From Shewanella litoralis (GTDB lineage: Bacteria > Pseudomonadota > Gammaproteobacteria > Enterobacterales > Shewanellaceae): a stretch of DNA of 46,588 nucleotides. The stretch spans positions 1-46,588 of the forward strand of contig NZ_WSRZ01000030.1 in assembly GCF_009828585.1 (NCBI RefSeq), read 5' to 3'. Below are positions 1 to 8,397 of the stretch, one piece after another. Position 1 is the stretch's first letter. Each line of letters opens with the position of its first letter. Below the pieces are notes generated by a model. It searched no databases, was not told where the DNA came from, and saw only the letters and a program-made list of their open reading frames with translations. The position numbers and the translations under genes are program-made.

Positions 1-92
1 CTTTTAGAGCAGCATCCGCTAAAAGCCAGTAAACCAACCAAAATAAGAAAGGCAGCATGGAATGGTGATTTTAGGAGCGAGATTTTCTTTGG
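1..92 (-). other. Possible 5' end of a leftward lipoprotein gene without a visible start codon
   Basis: Read leftward, this frame encodes a basic stretch (PKKISLLK) followed by a hydrophobic run ending in LLAFSGCC, which looks like a lipoprotein signal with its lipobox. A TAA at 95-93 closes the frame upstream, and no ATG, GTG or TTG lies between it and the hydrophobic core. It is either a gene whose start has been mutated, a start at an unusual codon, or chance. A second frame has an ATG at 58 with no convincing ribosome binding site. The gene would run off the left edge, so it cannot be resolved here. Confidence 0.2.
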
Positions 93-516
93 TTAAAAGA
101 TTTAACAAAGCTTAATCCCGCCCTGTAGCAACAGTAGAGCGATTGAGTACTTTATGTTCATATTCTTATAATAATTAATATAGACTCACTTTATCCAATT
201 GGCGATGTGCCATATTGAAGGTAAGCACAATTCAATCAAGGAGAGTCCATTTTTCCTTAATTAAAATCATGTATATAACTTAACCAGAAGGGCTGAAAGA
301 GTAAACCCTTTATCTAAGTTAAATAGTGGTTTTTGCATTGTTTCAGCGCATTTTTAAACGCTCAAATCCCCATAGTATCGGAGCTTATTTGTTATCTGAA
401 TGGTTAAATAGTATGTGATGCTAGACTTTAAAACCTATTTGCTACTTTGAGTTCCAAAAGTGTACTTCGGCTTCAATAGTCGTATCAAAAATCACTCAGT
501 AGCATCAACTTGTTAA
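93..516. other. Intergenic stretch with no recognisable gene
   Basis: About 420 bases with stops in all frames and no family resemblance. A weak stem AAGGG/CCCTT occurs around 287-312, but it lacks a T-tract. I see no terminator, operator or repeat I can defend. Confidence 0.5.
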
Positions 517-1551
517 TTACTGCTTCAACTCAAGTTGATAAAAGCTCGCTTGGGCGTAGTCGCCTGCTTCCATGCCGCGCCATTGGCAATCTGAACTACT
601 CTTATTGGTATTACATTGGTTATAAACGCCCGCTTTGTAATACATCCAATCATTTTTATAGCCTAGGTCGACCTTATTGCCCTGGTAATTCCCCTGGGCG
701 AGGTTAACCTCGAAGGTCTTTACTATTGGTTTGTCGCTGTCTGGATTTTTGGTAAATGTCAGCTTCATAGTATCGCCTTCAACATTCACTTCATACGCGA
801 ATATCTCGCCTAATTTGATGCCATCTTTTGGATCGCTAGCACCCTGGCGCAGGTTGTATTTGCCAAACACATTATGACGAATATCTTGGCGAAGTTTTTT
901 GCCATTACTGTCGACAGCATCTTGTAGATTTGGCTCAGGGTTTAACTCGTAACTCCAGGCTAAAGAGCCATTTTCGTGCTCTGGCAATTTACGGTAAACA
1001 ATTTTAAGCGGTTCGTTATCTGAGCCATGAATTTGACCAATGACCACTGCGAATGCGCCATTCTTTTTATCATTGCCACTGCTGCTGACTTTATCGACTG
1101 ATAGCGTTGCTTTTAGTTGCCCGCCAATCGCGCCGTATTCGTTGGCATTAGGGTGTGATGCCACGACAAAATTGTTTTTAGGCTCATCATATTTATCGGC
1201 CAACATGGCGCGAAGTTCGCTGCGGGTATTTTTACTATTTGGCGTGGTTGGCGCTTCATTAGGGGCAACAAACACTAATGCGCCGGTATTTTTATCGCTA
1301 TAAAACCATTGCGGATGCACAAAAAGCTGTTGGGGGTCGCTGAGTTGTTGCTTGGTGATTTCTAACGCCTTAGCTGATTGTTTGCTAGCAAGCTCCGGTA
1401 AGGTGAGCTTCCAATTGGACAAGTCAAAATTTTGTGACGGGGCTTTATTTGGGGCAAGGTTAAACCGTTTAGCGGTATCAAGCTCTACTGAAGCAACGAC
1501 GCTGCTCGAAACCATACTGGCGAATAACAAACTCAAGTGGATGTGTCTCAT
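517..1551 (-). CDS. Secreted alginate lyase, polysaccharide lyase family 7
   Basis: The 344-residue product begins with a signal peptide (hydrophobic core at residues 5-15, likely cleavage near residue 20-21), so it should act in the periplasm or outside the cell, cleaving alginate by beta-elimination. Three PL7 hallmark motifs are visible in order: RSELR at 110-114, the QIH motif at 173-175 (active-site Gln and His), and YYKAGVYNQ at 304-312, which carries the catalytic Tyr. The length fits a single-domain PL7 enzyme with no carbohydrate-binding module. The ATG is preceded by AGGGG at a good distance. It stands alone, with no other alginate genes beside it, so it is probably a scavenging enzyme rather than part of a full utilisation locus. 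Family assignment is secure; M/G substrate preference cannot be read from sequence. Confidence 0.93.
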   Translation of the reverse strand: MRHIHLSLLFASMVSSSVVASVELDTAKRFNLAPNKAPSQNFDLSNWKLTLPELASKQSAKALEITKQQLSDPQQLFVHPQWFYSDKNTGALVFVAPNEAPTTPNSKNTRSELRAMLADKYDEPKNNFVVASHPNANEYGAIGGQLKATLSVDKVSSSGNDKKNGAFAVVIGQIHGSDNEPLKIVYRKLPEHENGSLAWSYELNPEPNLQDAVDSNGKKLRQDIRHNVFGKYNLRQGASDPKDGIKLGEIFAYEVNVEGDTMKLTFTKNPDSDKPIVKTFEVNLAQGNYQGNKVDLGYKNDWMYYKAGVYNQCNTNKSSSDCQWRGMEAGDYAQASFYQLELKQ

Positions 1552-1859
1552 TGAATGGCCCCTAAAAACAAGATGAATGACAGCCTAGAATACTACAGTG
1601 TTATTGTATTACAAATATGCTTTGGGGTGGGGAGCACTCACTGGGCGTGAGTGCATTGCTAAGCTGAGGGTGAGTGTCGTTATTTGCGTATAATTAAGGG
1701 CTTGCGATCTGCACCATTCAATTTGATATCAAAGCATTGTTAAGCCTTTTTTGTCAGGTAAATATTGTTGATGCTTTGGCTGATATTAATGATTTCTCAA
1801 TCAGGCTAATTGATATATCATGCGCCACCCTAAATTCAGTCTGTCTTCAATTTCATTTT

Positions 1860-2609
1860 ATGTCTACCAATGCCCTTTATACCGACTTGTCCGGTTATTA
1901 CGATTTAATGTGCTGTGATATTAACTACCAACAGCAAAGCAATAGCGTGGCTCGTTTGCATCAGATTTTGGGCAATAATGGTAAACAACATTTAGATTTA
2001 GCTTGTGGCACTGGGCCGCATGTTAGGCACTTTATCGACTTAGGCTTTCAAAGCAGCGGGCTTGATATTAATCAGCCTATGCTCGACATTGCTATGCGTC
2101 GTTGCCCTGAAGCGCAGTTTAGTTTGCAAAACATGACTGAGTTTTATGTTGAAGAGAAGCTGGATTTAATTACCTGCTTTTTGTATTCCATTCATTATTC
2201 ACAAGGTACCGAGGCGCTTAAAGCCTGTATTGCCAGTGTGCATAAGGCGTTAAATTCTGGCGGTTTATTTTGTTTTAATTCTGTCGATAAGCACAAGATT
2301 AATAATAATGCTTTAGTGCGCCACAATGCCGATTTTGAAGACAGCCGATTTACTTTTGAGTCGGGTTGGCATTACAGCGGTGCAGGTGAAATGCAGACAC
2401 TTAATTTGAGTATTGCCAAAACCCAGTTTGACGCCACACAGTTGTGGCAAGACTCTCATGCCATGGTCGCCACAAGCTTTACTGAGCTACAAGCATTGTT
2501 GGCACCGTATTTTGATGTGCAAATATTTGAACACGATTACGACAGGATCATCCCGTGGGATTCAACCTCAGGCAATGCCTTGTTTGTGTGTACAAAAAGG
2601 GATATTTAA
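1860..2609 (+). CDS. Class I SAM-dependent methyltransferase
   Basis: A cytosolic 249-residue protein with a Rossmann-fold methyltransferase core. The SAM-binding motif I is LDLACGTG at residues 45-52, followed by the acidic end of strand 2 (GLDINQPML, about 67-75). The C-terminal half carries the mixed sheet usual for small-molecule methyltransferases. The frame is open upstream to 1737, but the longer N-terminus (41 residues, hydrophobic and unlike the family) is unlikely. MSTNALYTDLSGYYD matches the usual start of this group, so I take the ATG at 1860, although no strong ribosome binding site precedes it. The substrate is unknown. It is separated from both neighbours and appears monocistronic. 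Confidence 0.8.
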   Translation: MSTNALYTDLSGYYDLMCCDINYQQQSNSVARLHQILGNNGKQHLDLACGTGPHVRHFIDLGFQSSGLDINQPMLDIAMRRCPEAQFSLQNMTEFYVEEKLDLITCFLYSIHYSQGTEALKACIASVHKALNSGGLFCFNSVDKHKINNNALVRHNADFEDSRFTFESGWHYSGAGEMQTLNLSIAKTQFDATQLWQDSHAMVATSFTELQALLAPYFDVQIFEHDYDRIIPWDSTSGNALFVCTKRDI

Positions 2610-2673
2610 CTCTTATTTTGCTGTAGATAAAACGAGACTTCTTTAATTATTAACCTGGTTAACCACAGAAGTT

Positions 2674-2737
2674 TGTCGTGTTTTTGCATATTTATGTGTC
2701 GTATATTTGCATTGTTGTAATGTCGTATGTTTGCTAT
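2674..2737 (+). repeat. Three imperfect 23-24-bp spaced direct repeats before the antitoxin gene
   Basis: TGTCGTGTTTTTGC starts at 2674, TGTCGTATATTTGC at 2697 and TGTCGTATGTTTGC at 2721. They are spaced 23 and 24 bases apart, so successive copies lie about two helical turns apart on one DNA face. They end just upstream of the Shine-Dalgarno sequence of the AbiEi-like gene. Antitoxins of this kind carry a winged-helix domain and repress their own operon, so these are candidate operators. The binding role is inferred; the repetition is directly visible. Confidence 0.55.
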
Positions 2738-2766
2738 ATTAGAAAGCAAAATGAGGAGGAGTGACT

Positions 2767-3165
2767 ATGACTATTGCAACTAAAGTAAAAACAAGAGTTA
2801 ACCGTTCAAAAAAATATGTTTTTGATCGCTCTGACTTTACCGATATCGCCGGGTATGATCAGGTTGGCCGTGAGTTAAGAAAACTAGTTAAAAGTGGTTC
2901 GTTACTGCGTATCGGCTATGGGCTTTACACTAAAGCACGAATGAATAGTATCACTGGAAAAATTATGCCTGCATCACCTGGTGGCGCTGATGGTGTGATT
3001 TTAGAGGCCGTTAAGAAATTAGGTATTGATTATAAATTTGATGAATTCTCTCAACGTAGTATTGATGGCGAGAGTTTACAAGTTCCCGCATCATTTCAAA
3101 TAATTACTAGCAACCGGTTTAAGCGTAAGATTGTTGTTAGTAATCGAGTTTTGAATGCAGATTAA
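2767..3165 (+). CDS. AbiEi-type antitoxin / DUF6088 winged-helix protein
   Basis: A small basic protein (132 residues from the ATG at 2767) with the pattern of the DUF6088/AbiEi group: an N-terminal winged-helix segment (RSDFTDIAGYDQVGRELRKL) followed by a short basic wing (SGSLLRIGYGLYTK). In AbiE systems this protein neutralises the partner nucleotidyltransferase and represses the operon. The ATG is chosen over the GTG at 2761 because AGGAGGA at 2754-2760 abuts the GTG but lies an ideal 6 bases from the ATG. The 3' end overlaps the toxin gene by 11 bases, so translation is probably coupled. It looks intact, while its partner is broken, leaving an orphan antitoxin. Confidence 0.75.
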   Translation: MTIATKVKTRVNRSKKYVFDRSDFTDIAGYDQVGRELRKLVKSGSLLRIGYGLYTKARMNSITGKIMPASPGGADGVILEAVKKLGIDYKFDEFSQRSIDGESLQVPASFQIITSNRFKRKIVVSNRVLNAD

Positions 3166-4388
3166 TCAGAATACTTTTATTGAGGTTTCTGATGCCTTAG
3201 AGATGGGTAATCCTGCGATTGTCGAGAAGGATTACTATGTCGTTGCATTGTTAAAGTTACTCAGTAGACTTTCATTTGATACACATGCAATGGTTTTTTC
3301 AGGGGGAACGGCTTTAGCCAAATCAGGTATCAAAACACACAGAATGTCTGAAGATGTTGATATTAAACTGATTCCACTCGATACATTTCAAATGTTAAGT
3401 TCAAGAGCCGCTCGGCAAAAAGCAAGAAAAGCAATTTACTTATCAATACTTGATGCGATAAAAGATAATCATATTTTCTCTGTAGAAGGCGATACCATTC
3501 GACTTGATGAATACCGATATCAAGAGATTAACCTGCGCTATCCTCAAGCTCACGCAATATCTCCATGTTTGAGACCTTTTATTAGATTAGAGCTTATTGA
3601 AACGGAGCTTTACGATACTACGGACACTCGTGCAATAACTTCTCTAACGGCTGAAGCATATAAGGAAAGGCCTGAAGTGGATTCAATGGCTTTTGCCAGC
3701 ATATTAATACCAATTCCATTAATTATGTGACCAATCAGAGTCACTCAGATTGTTCAGTTTGAGGCGCATTGTTGAAATAATGGTTATTCCCTTCTAAGGC
3801 AATGCAACAAAGAAATGAACGGTCTGAGTGCCTCCTGCAAGGCGGGTTTCTGTGCCTTCTATGCTGCTTAATAGCATTTTGACGTAGAGCAACTATGCCT
3901 ACAATTCTATTACTTGCCTAGAAGGCACAGAACTCCCGCTGAATGACCAGATAATTAATGGAGTTGGTATAAGCACCCAGTCAGAAAAAATTATTTCGAT
4001 GCTTAGACGTACAGCAAGTTTTGAAAGAGATCCTAGTAGAACTGAAGATCCGGCTTTGATCAGACATATCTATGACACTTTTTATATTCAAAGTGCAGAC
4101 CATGTAAATCTGAAAGATGTCATCAATCTTGTTGGGCACATCATAAGACAGGATATTAATCGTTTTGGTGCCCAGCATCCTCAGTTCGTGGTGAATCCAA
4201 TTGCTGAATTGCAATACGGTTTAACATTATTAGAGAGCAACCCAAAGTTTGAACAGCGTTTTAATCAATATGTCACACCGATGGTTTACGGAAATATAGT
4301 GATATCATGGAATGAAGCATTTAGTGTTTTTAAGCTATTGGTCAATAGTGTGTTAGACGAAATTGATCTATCACCAAATCATATTTAA
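3155..4388 (+). pseudogene. AbiEii-type nucleotidyltransferase toxin (DUF1814), split by an insertion
   Basis: The first part (3155-3730) encodes the nucleotidyltransferase core: FSGGTALAK followed by SEDVDIKL is the GG...SxDxD metal and nucleotide site of AbiEii/DUF1814 proteins. The reading frame then runs into a ~262-bp insertion and stops after insert-encoded residues (PIPLIM). The missing C-terminal part resumes downstream in another frame: from 3972 it reads STQSEKIISMLRRTASF and then PALIRHIYD, a typical DUF1814 C-terminal segment, ending at 4388. Removing the segment between the ATA codons at 3707-3709 and 3969-3971 rejoins the two parts in frame, giving about 320 residues. The insertion therefore almost certainly inactivates the toxin. 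A truncated 191-residue N-terminal protein could still be made. Confidence 0.85.
3707..3970. mobile_element. MITE-like non-coding insertion in the toxin gene
   Basis: The ends are inverted repeats: ATACCAATTCCATTAATTAT at the left (from 3707) and, reading inward from 3970, ATACCAACTCCATTAATTAT at the right, one mismatch in 20. Inside is a second long inverted repeat, GCGGGTTTCTGTGCCTTCTA at 3842-3861 against TAGAAGGCACAG...CCCGC at 3919-3939, so the RNA or single strand could fold strongly. There is no transposase frame. The element sits inside a gene, and excising about 262 bp restores that gene, which fits recent non-autonomous transposition. The flanking TA/ATA may be the duplicated target. 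Exact ends are uncertain by 2-3 bases because the TIR and target share ATA. Confidence 0.8.
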
Positions 4389-4444
4389 TACCGTTCAATA
4401 GTCTATATCTTGGCAGAATTAATGATACCAATTGTGAAATTAAG

Positions 4445-4470
4445 CCAGCCATTTAGCTTAAAATGGCTGG
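4445..4470. terminator. Hairpin between convergent genes
   Basis: CCAGCCATTT, a 6-base loop, then AAATGGCTGG: a perfect 10-bp stem between the rightward toxin remnant and the leftward small gene. T-tracts are poor on both sides (CTTAATTT on the leftward strand), so termination may be weak. Confidence 0.5.
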
Positions 4471-4484
4471 TCTTAACACGTTAT

Positions 4485-4763
4485 TTACTGCTCAGTATCA
4501 GTAAATTCGGCTTCAGCCTTTTCTAGTTCTTGCTGTGTTTTAAGCTCAAATTGTTGCTGCTTTTTCAATTTTGCTTCTTCTGCGAGTGTGGCTTGTCGTT
4601 CTTTAAAGCTGTGCTTTTCTGTCTTGGTCAAAAATTTAAACGCTTTTTCGTTGGCCAGTGCATAGCCGACCACATCTTCGCCTTTTACTCTGCGTTCATC
4701 GACACGTTGTGAAAAACGTTGGTTGTCACGCGCTTTGCGTTCTTCGGCATTAAGCTTACTCAT
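4485..4763 (-). CDS. Small charged protein of unknown function
   Basis: A 92-residue, soluble, highly charged protein, predicted almost wholly helical. The C-terminal half (from about residue 50) is a run of Lys, Glu and Gln that could form a coiled coil. It has no signal peptide, membrane segment or cysteine. Leftward, TTTCCTCATTTGA-type spacing is absent, but AGGAAACAAC precedes the ATG (purine-rich site at a normal distance). I do not recognise a family. Composition and a clean start suggest a genuine gene; role unknown. Confidence 0.6.
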   Translation of the reverse strand: MSKLNAEERKARDNQRFSQRVDERRVKGEDVVGYALANEKAFKFLTKTEKHSFKERQATLAEEAKLKKQQQFELKTQQELEKAEAEFTDTEQ

Positions 4764-4918
4764 GTTGTTTCCTCATTTGATACGACTGTTTGGGGTATTG
4801 GTTCAGTCAAACAAATGAGTTGCACATTCATAAAGCTGAGCGCGTATTTTAGCATAAGTTGCTTTGCTCGCTAATCTGAATGCAGGGATAAGCGATCAAA
4901 CTATTTCATATCTGCCAT

Positions 4919-5926
4919 TTAATCATTAAAGCGCTTCAATGCTGCAGCAATATCATGACAAGCCTGTTTGGCACGTTTGCTGAGTGTGGTGATGGAGATA
5001 AAGCCATGCATGCAATCTTCATAATGCTCGTGGTGGGTGTTAACGCCGGCATCTTTTAATCGATTAGCGTAGGCGATACCGTCATCCCTTAACGGGTCAA
5101 ACCCAAGTGTTAATAAGTAAGTGCTAGGCGATTCGCTTATATCGGCGGCCTGGAGTGGGCTGACTAAGGGCAGGGTGACTTCGTCGAGTGAATTGACATA
5201 GTGGTTTCTAAAAAAATCCATTAAATCGCGTGTCAGCAATAACTGCTTATTGAAGCAACGGTAAGACTCGCTGAGCCCTTGCAAATCGACCATGGGGTAA
5301 ATTAAAAACTGAAAGTTAGGCTTTGCTTTGACTTGTACTGGCAGCGTTGTGTGTAATGACGGCAAGCCAATAATGCAGGCTAAATAGGCGCCCGCGCTGT
5401 CGCCGCCAGCACCGATATATTCTGGATTGATATTAAGCTGTTGATGGTTGTCGTTAATGTAATTCCAGGCTTCGATAGCATCACAAATGGCACTAGGGAA
5501 TTTATGCTCAGGGGCTAAACGATAACCCACTGAGATGATATTCATGTTGCTGTGCTTAGCCAAAAAGCGACAAAAACGATCATGAGTGTTAATACTGCCA
5601 ATCACGCAACCGCCACCATGAAAATACACTAAAGTCTTTTTAGGAATATTGCTGTTGGGGTGGTAGATCCGCAGCTTAATGGTATTTGTGTCGCCACGAT
5701 CTGTGCTGATTGGAATCGTTAAATCTGTCACCTTATCCATGGCAATTTTATTCAGCCCAACCAGCTTATCCATTGCGACATAAATAACCCTAAACAGGGC
5801 TACGGGTAATTTATATAAAGGCAGTAATGACAACATTTTAGCGGCGTTTAACTGCGACGATTCGAGTTTAGCAGTGTGAAATATTGGGTTGTCAGATGAG
5901 GGATGAGGCTTATTATTGTTGTCCAT
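4919..5926 (-). CDS. Alpha/beta hydrolase of the hormone-sensitive-lipase (HSL) family, LipR-like esterase
   Basis: A 335-residue cytosolic esterase. The oxyanion-hole motif HGGG is at residues 103-106 and the nucleophile elbow GDSAG at 175-179 (Ser177). The Asp and His of the triad are expected in the FDPLRDDG and CMHGF segments near the C-terminus. This is the classic layout of HSL-family carboxylesterases. It is the last gene of a leftward operon after a Baeyer-Villiger monooxygenase and a short-chain dehydrogenase. An esterase that opens the ester made by the monooxygenase would make metabolic sense. The substrate is not readable from sequence. Confidence 0.85.
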   Translation of the reverse strand: MDNNNKPHPSSDNPIFHTAKLESSQLNAAKMLSLLPLYKLPVALFRVIYVAMDKLVGLNKIAMDKVTDLTIPISTDRGDTNTIKLRIYHPNSNIPKKTLVYFHGGGCVIGSINTHDRFCRFLAKHSNMNIISVGYRLAPEHKFPSAICDAIEAWNYINDNHQQLNINPEYIGAGGDSAGAYLACIIGLPSLHTTLPVQVKAKPNFQFLIYPMVDLQGLSESYRCFNKQLLLTRDLMDFFRNHYVNSLDEVTLPLVSPLQAADISESPSTYLLTLGFDPLRDDGIAYANRLKDAGVNTHHEHYEDCMHGFISITTLSKRAKQACHDIAAALKRFND

Positions 5927-5968
5927 TTTTATGGCCTTTTTAATGTTTATTGTAGTTCTTGAAAGGGG

Positions 5969-6739
5969 TTATCGGCTTAACCACTTCATCACTAAACGAT
6001 TAATAAACGCCGGTGATACGTTACTTAATCTGTGTAATATCCCATAAAACACGCTGACTGTTCGGTGAGTTTTTGGGCGCTTAACTTGTTTGTCGATAAC
6101 TGCGACCACATCTTGAGCGGTGATATTCACCCCAAGGCGATGCAGCACTTGAGCGCTGTTTTGTTGTGATTTAAGCATGTTAGTTGCCACAAAGGGCGGC
6201 ATAACGTCGCATACGCTAATACCGTACTTGTTCCATTCTAGTTCGAGTGCTTCGGTCAGGGCTTTTACTGCAAATTTACTGGCGGAATAACTTGCCAGTT
6301 CTGGTACGCCGTAATCACTACTGGCCGATGACATATTAATCACAGTGCTGTTGCCATGGTTTTTTAAATAGGGCCAGGCCGCATGGCATAAGTTCATTAC
6401 CCCGTTAACATTAATATTAAGGGTACGTTGATGCTGCTCTATCGAGACGGTTTCAAACGGACCAATCTCTAGGATGCCAGCGTTATTGAGTAGTACGGTT
6501 AAGCTGTTGTTGTGCTCAGCGCAAAATGTCATCACAACCTGTTGCACTTGTGCTACATCACAGACATCAAGTTGAAATAACCTCAATCGAGTGTTATCCC
6601 ATTGTTGAGTGACCTGGCTTAATAAGTCTAAATTAATGTCAGCCATACCAACCACATAACCTAAAGAGTGAAAGTGTTTAGCCGCGGCTAAGCCAATTCC
6701 AGACGCTGCGCCGGTAATAAATATTGTATTTGTATTCAT
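5969..6739 (-). CDS. Short-chain dehydrogenase/reductase (SadH-like)
   Basis: A classical SDR of 256 residues. The NAD(P)-binding motif TGAASGIG is at residues 9-16, NNAG near 90, a Ser-rich catalytic segment (MSSAS) near 143, and YSASK with catalytic Tyr and Lys near 157-161. The frame is open upstream to a TTG at 6760, but the ATG at 6739 starts exactly where SDRs normally start, with AAGG 11 bases before it. It lies 26 bases after the monooxygenase stop and 42 bases before the hydrolase start, so the three form an operon. It probably interconverts an alcohol and the ketone used by the monooxygenase; this is inference. Confidence 0.88.
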   Translation of the reverse strand: MNTNTIFITGAASGIGLAAAKHFHSLGYVVGMADINLDLLSQVTQQWDNTRLRLFQLDVCDVAQVQQVVMTFCAEHNNSLTVLLNNAGILEIGPFETVSIEQHQRTLNINVNGVMNLCHAAWPYLKNHGNSTVINMSSASSDYGVPELASYSASKFAVKALTEALELEWNKYGISVCDVMPPFVATNMLKSQQNSAQVLHRLGVNITAQDVVAVIDKQVKRPKTHRTVSVFYGILHRLSNVSPAFINRLVMKWLSR

Positions 6740-6765
6740 ACACTCGTTAGCCTTACGCAAGTTAA

Positions 6766-8232
6766 TTAAAACGTGATGGTATTGATGTGTTCCATTTGCG
6801 GCTCTTTCATTTCATCAACCCACCGCTGCCAGGTGTATGGCCATAAAATCGGGTCACCATCGGCGTCTAAATACCAACTTTGGCAGCCACCCACCCAGCT
6901 GGTGCCTTTTAAACCCTCTTTGACATAAGCCGTAAAGGCATCAATGGCTTGTGGTTTGGCTTCAAACTCATCAAATTCACGCGCACGCCATTTATTAATT
7001 AATTTGATCACGTAATCCGTTTGCACTTCGCTCATGGCAATAACCGAAAAGTTACCAATGGGAGTATTAGGGCCAAGCATTAAAAAGAAGTTTGGATAGT
7101 CGCTAAGTAGCATCGAGCGGTAAGCTTTGATTTTATGTGCCCAGGCTTTATCAATATGTACATTATTGCGGCCAATGAGATTCATTGGGCGCATAAAGTT
7201 AAATGCGTTAAATCCGGTCGATAACACTAACACATCCAGTTCGTGGTGCTTGCCATCTTTGGTGATAATGCCGGTTTCGGTAATGCGCTCAATACCTTCA
7301 GTGATCAGATGTGCGTTGGGTTTTTGAATGCCTTTATAAAATGTGCTGTTGATAATGACTCGCTTGCAACCAACTTGATAATTAGGCCGAAGCTTTTCAC
7401 GTAATACTTTGTCTTTAATACTTAATCGTAAGTTTGCTTTACACAAAAAACTCAACAGATGTTTTTGGATAAACTGGCCGGTTACGGCTTTGGTAAAAAA
7501 ATGTTCTAAAAAGAATTTACCGGTATTGCGATGGATTTTGGTGATAATGGGGGAACGGGTCATGAGTTTTCGCATGGTGTGTGAAAACGTAAAATCCGGC
7601 AAATGCATTAACCATTGCGGCGTACGCTGAAATACCGACACGGTCGCGCCAGTATTAATGAGTTCAGGTATCGCTTGCGCCGCGGTAGACCCCGTACCGA
7701 TTATTCCTACACGAGTATTGGCTGATATCTCGACGCTATGATCCCATTGTGCAGTATGAAACTTAGCGCCTTTAAAATCGTCTAGCCCAGCAATATTGGG
7801 AAATTGTGGATGGTGTAAAATGCCAGTGGCACACACCATAAAATCGGCAATGTAGGTTTGCCCTTTGCTTGTTTTGACGGTCCATTTGCCATCGGTATAT
7901 TGGGCATCGGTTACCGCTTCATTAAAACGTATGTCACGCGCGACATCGTATTTATCGACCACGTGCTCAAAGTATTGTTTTATCTCTGGTCCGCGGGCAA
8001 AAAAACGGCTCCAATTTGGGTTAGGCTCAAACGAGTAGGTATACATGTGCGCGGGTACATCGCATGCTGCGCCCGGGTAGGTGTTTTCTCGCCACGTTCC
8101 GCCGACAGACTCTTTTTTCTCCAGGACAACAATATCCGTAATGCCTGCCTGGCGCAGTTTAATGGTCATTAAAATGCCTGTCATACCGGCGCCAATAATC
8201 ACCACTGAAGGGTTGCGTTTTGTTTGAGTCAT
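6766..8232 (-). CDS. Flavin-containing Baeyer-Villiger-type monooxygenase (MymA-like)
   Basis: A 488-residue FAD/NADPH enzyme. The FAD Rossmann motif is GAGMTG at 14-19, followed by the GGTWREN...PGAACDVP block typical of Baeyer-Villiger monooxygenases. The type I BVMO fingerprint FKGAKFHTAQWD starts at 153, and the NADPH Rossmann motif GTGSTA is at 179-184. Such enzymes insert oxygen next to a carbonyl to make an ester or lactone, though some family members oxidise heteroatoms. It leads the leftward operon with an SDR and an esterase, and faces a divergent AraC regulator. The gene order resembles mymA-lipR-sadH with virS in Mycobacterium. The substrate is unknown; a long-chain or cyclic ketone is plausible. 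Confidence 0.88.
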   Translation of the reverse strand: MTQTKRNPSVVIIGAGMTGILMTIKLRQAGITDIVVLEKKESVGGTWRENTYPGAACDVPAHMYTYSFEPNPNWSRFFARGPEIKQYFEHVVDKYDVARDIRFNEAVTDAQYTDGKWTVKTSKGQTYIADFMVCATGILHHPQFPNIAGLDDFKGAKFHTAQWDHSVEISANTRVGIIGTGSTAAQAIPELINTGATVSVFQRTPQWLMHLPDFTFSHTMRKLMTRSPIITKIHRNTGKFFLEHFFTKAVTGQFIQKHLLSFLCKANLRLSIKDKVLREKLRPNYQVGCKRVIINSTFYKGIQKPNAHLITEGIERITETGIITKDGKHHELDVLVLSTGFNAFNFMRPMNLIGRNNVHIDKAWAHKIKAYRSMLLSDYPNFFLMLGPNTPIGNFSVIAMSEVQTDYVIKLINKWRAREFDEFEAKPQAIDAFTAYVKEGLKGTSWVGGCQSWYLDADGDPILWPYTWQRWVDEMKEPQMEHINTITF

Positions 8233-8397
8233 AGGGCCTCAATTATTATCATTATTGTGAGTCTTATTATTCTGTATGCGTATGCAAATATTGTTAATAA
8301 ATTGTTTCTGCTGATTCAGCATAGGAAATTACGCTTAATTGATCTACGCTTAAAATGGACGTATATTTGTGATTTTAAGACATCATGGTCGTCACTT

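Noticed and set aside
510-707. Rightward 65-codon frame
   Set aside because: It lies antisense to the 3' end of the alginate lyase gene, whose PL7 motifs are clear.
8224-8397. Longer N-terminus for the AraC regulator
   Set aside because: It would overlap the divergent monooxygenase start and adds hydrophobic residues foreign to the family.
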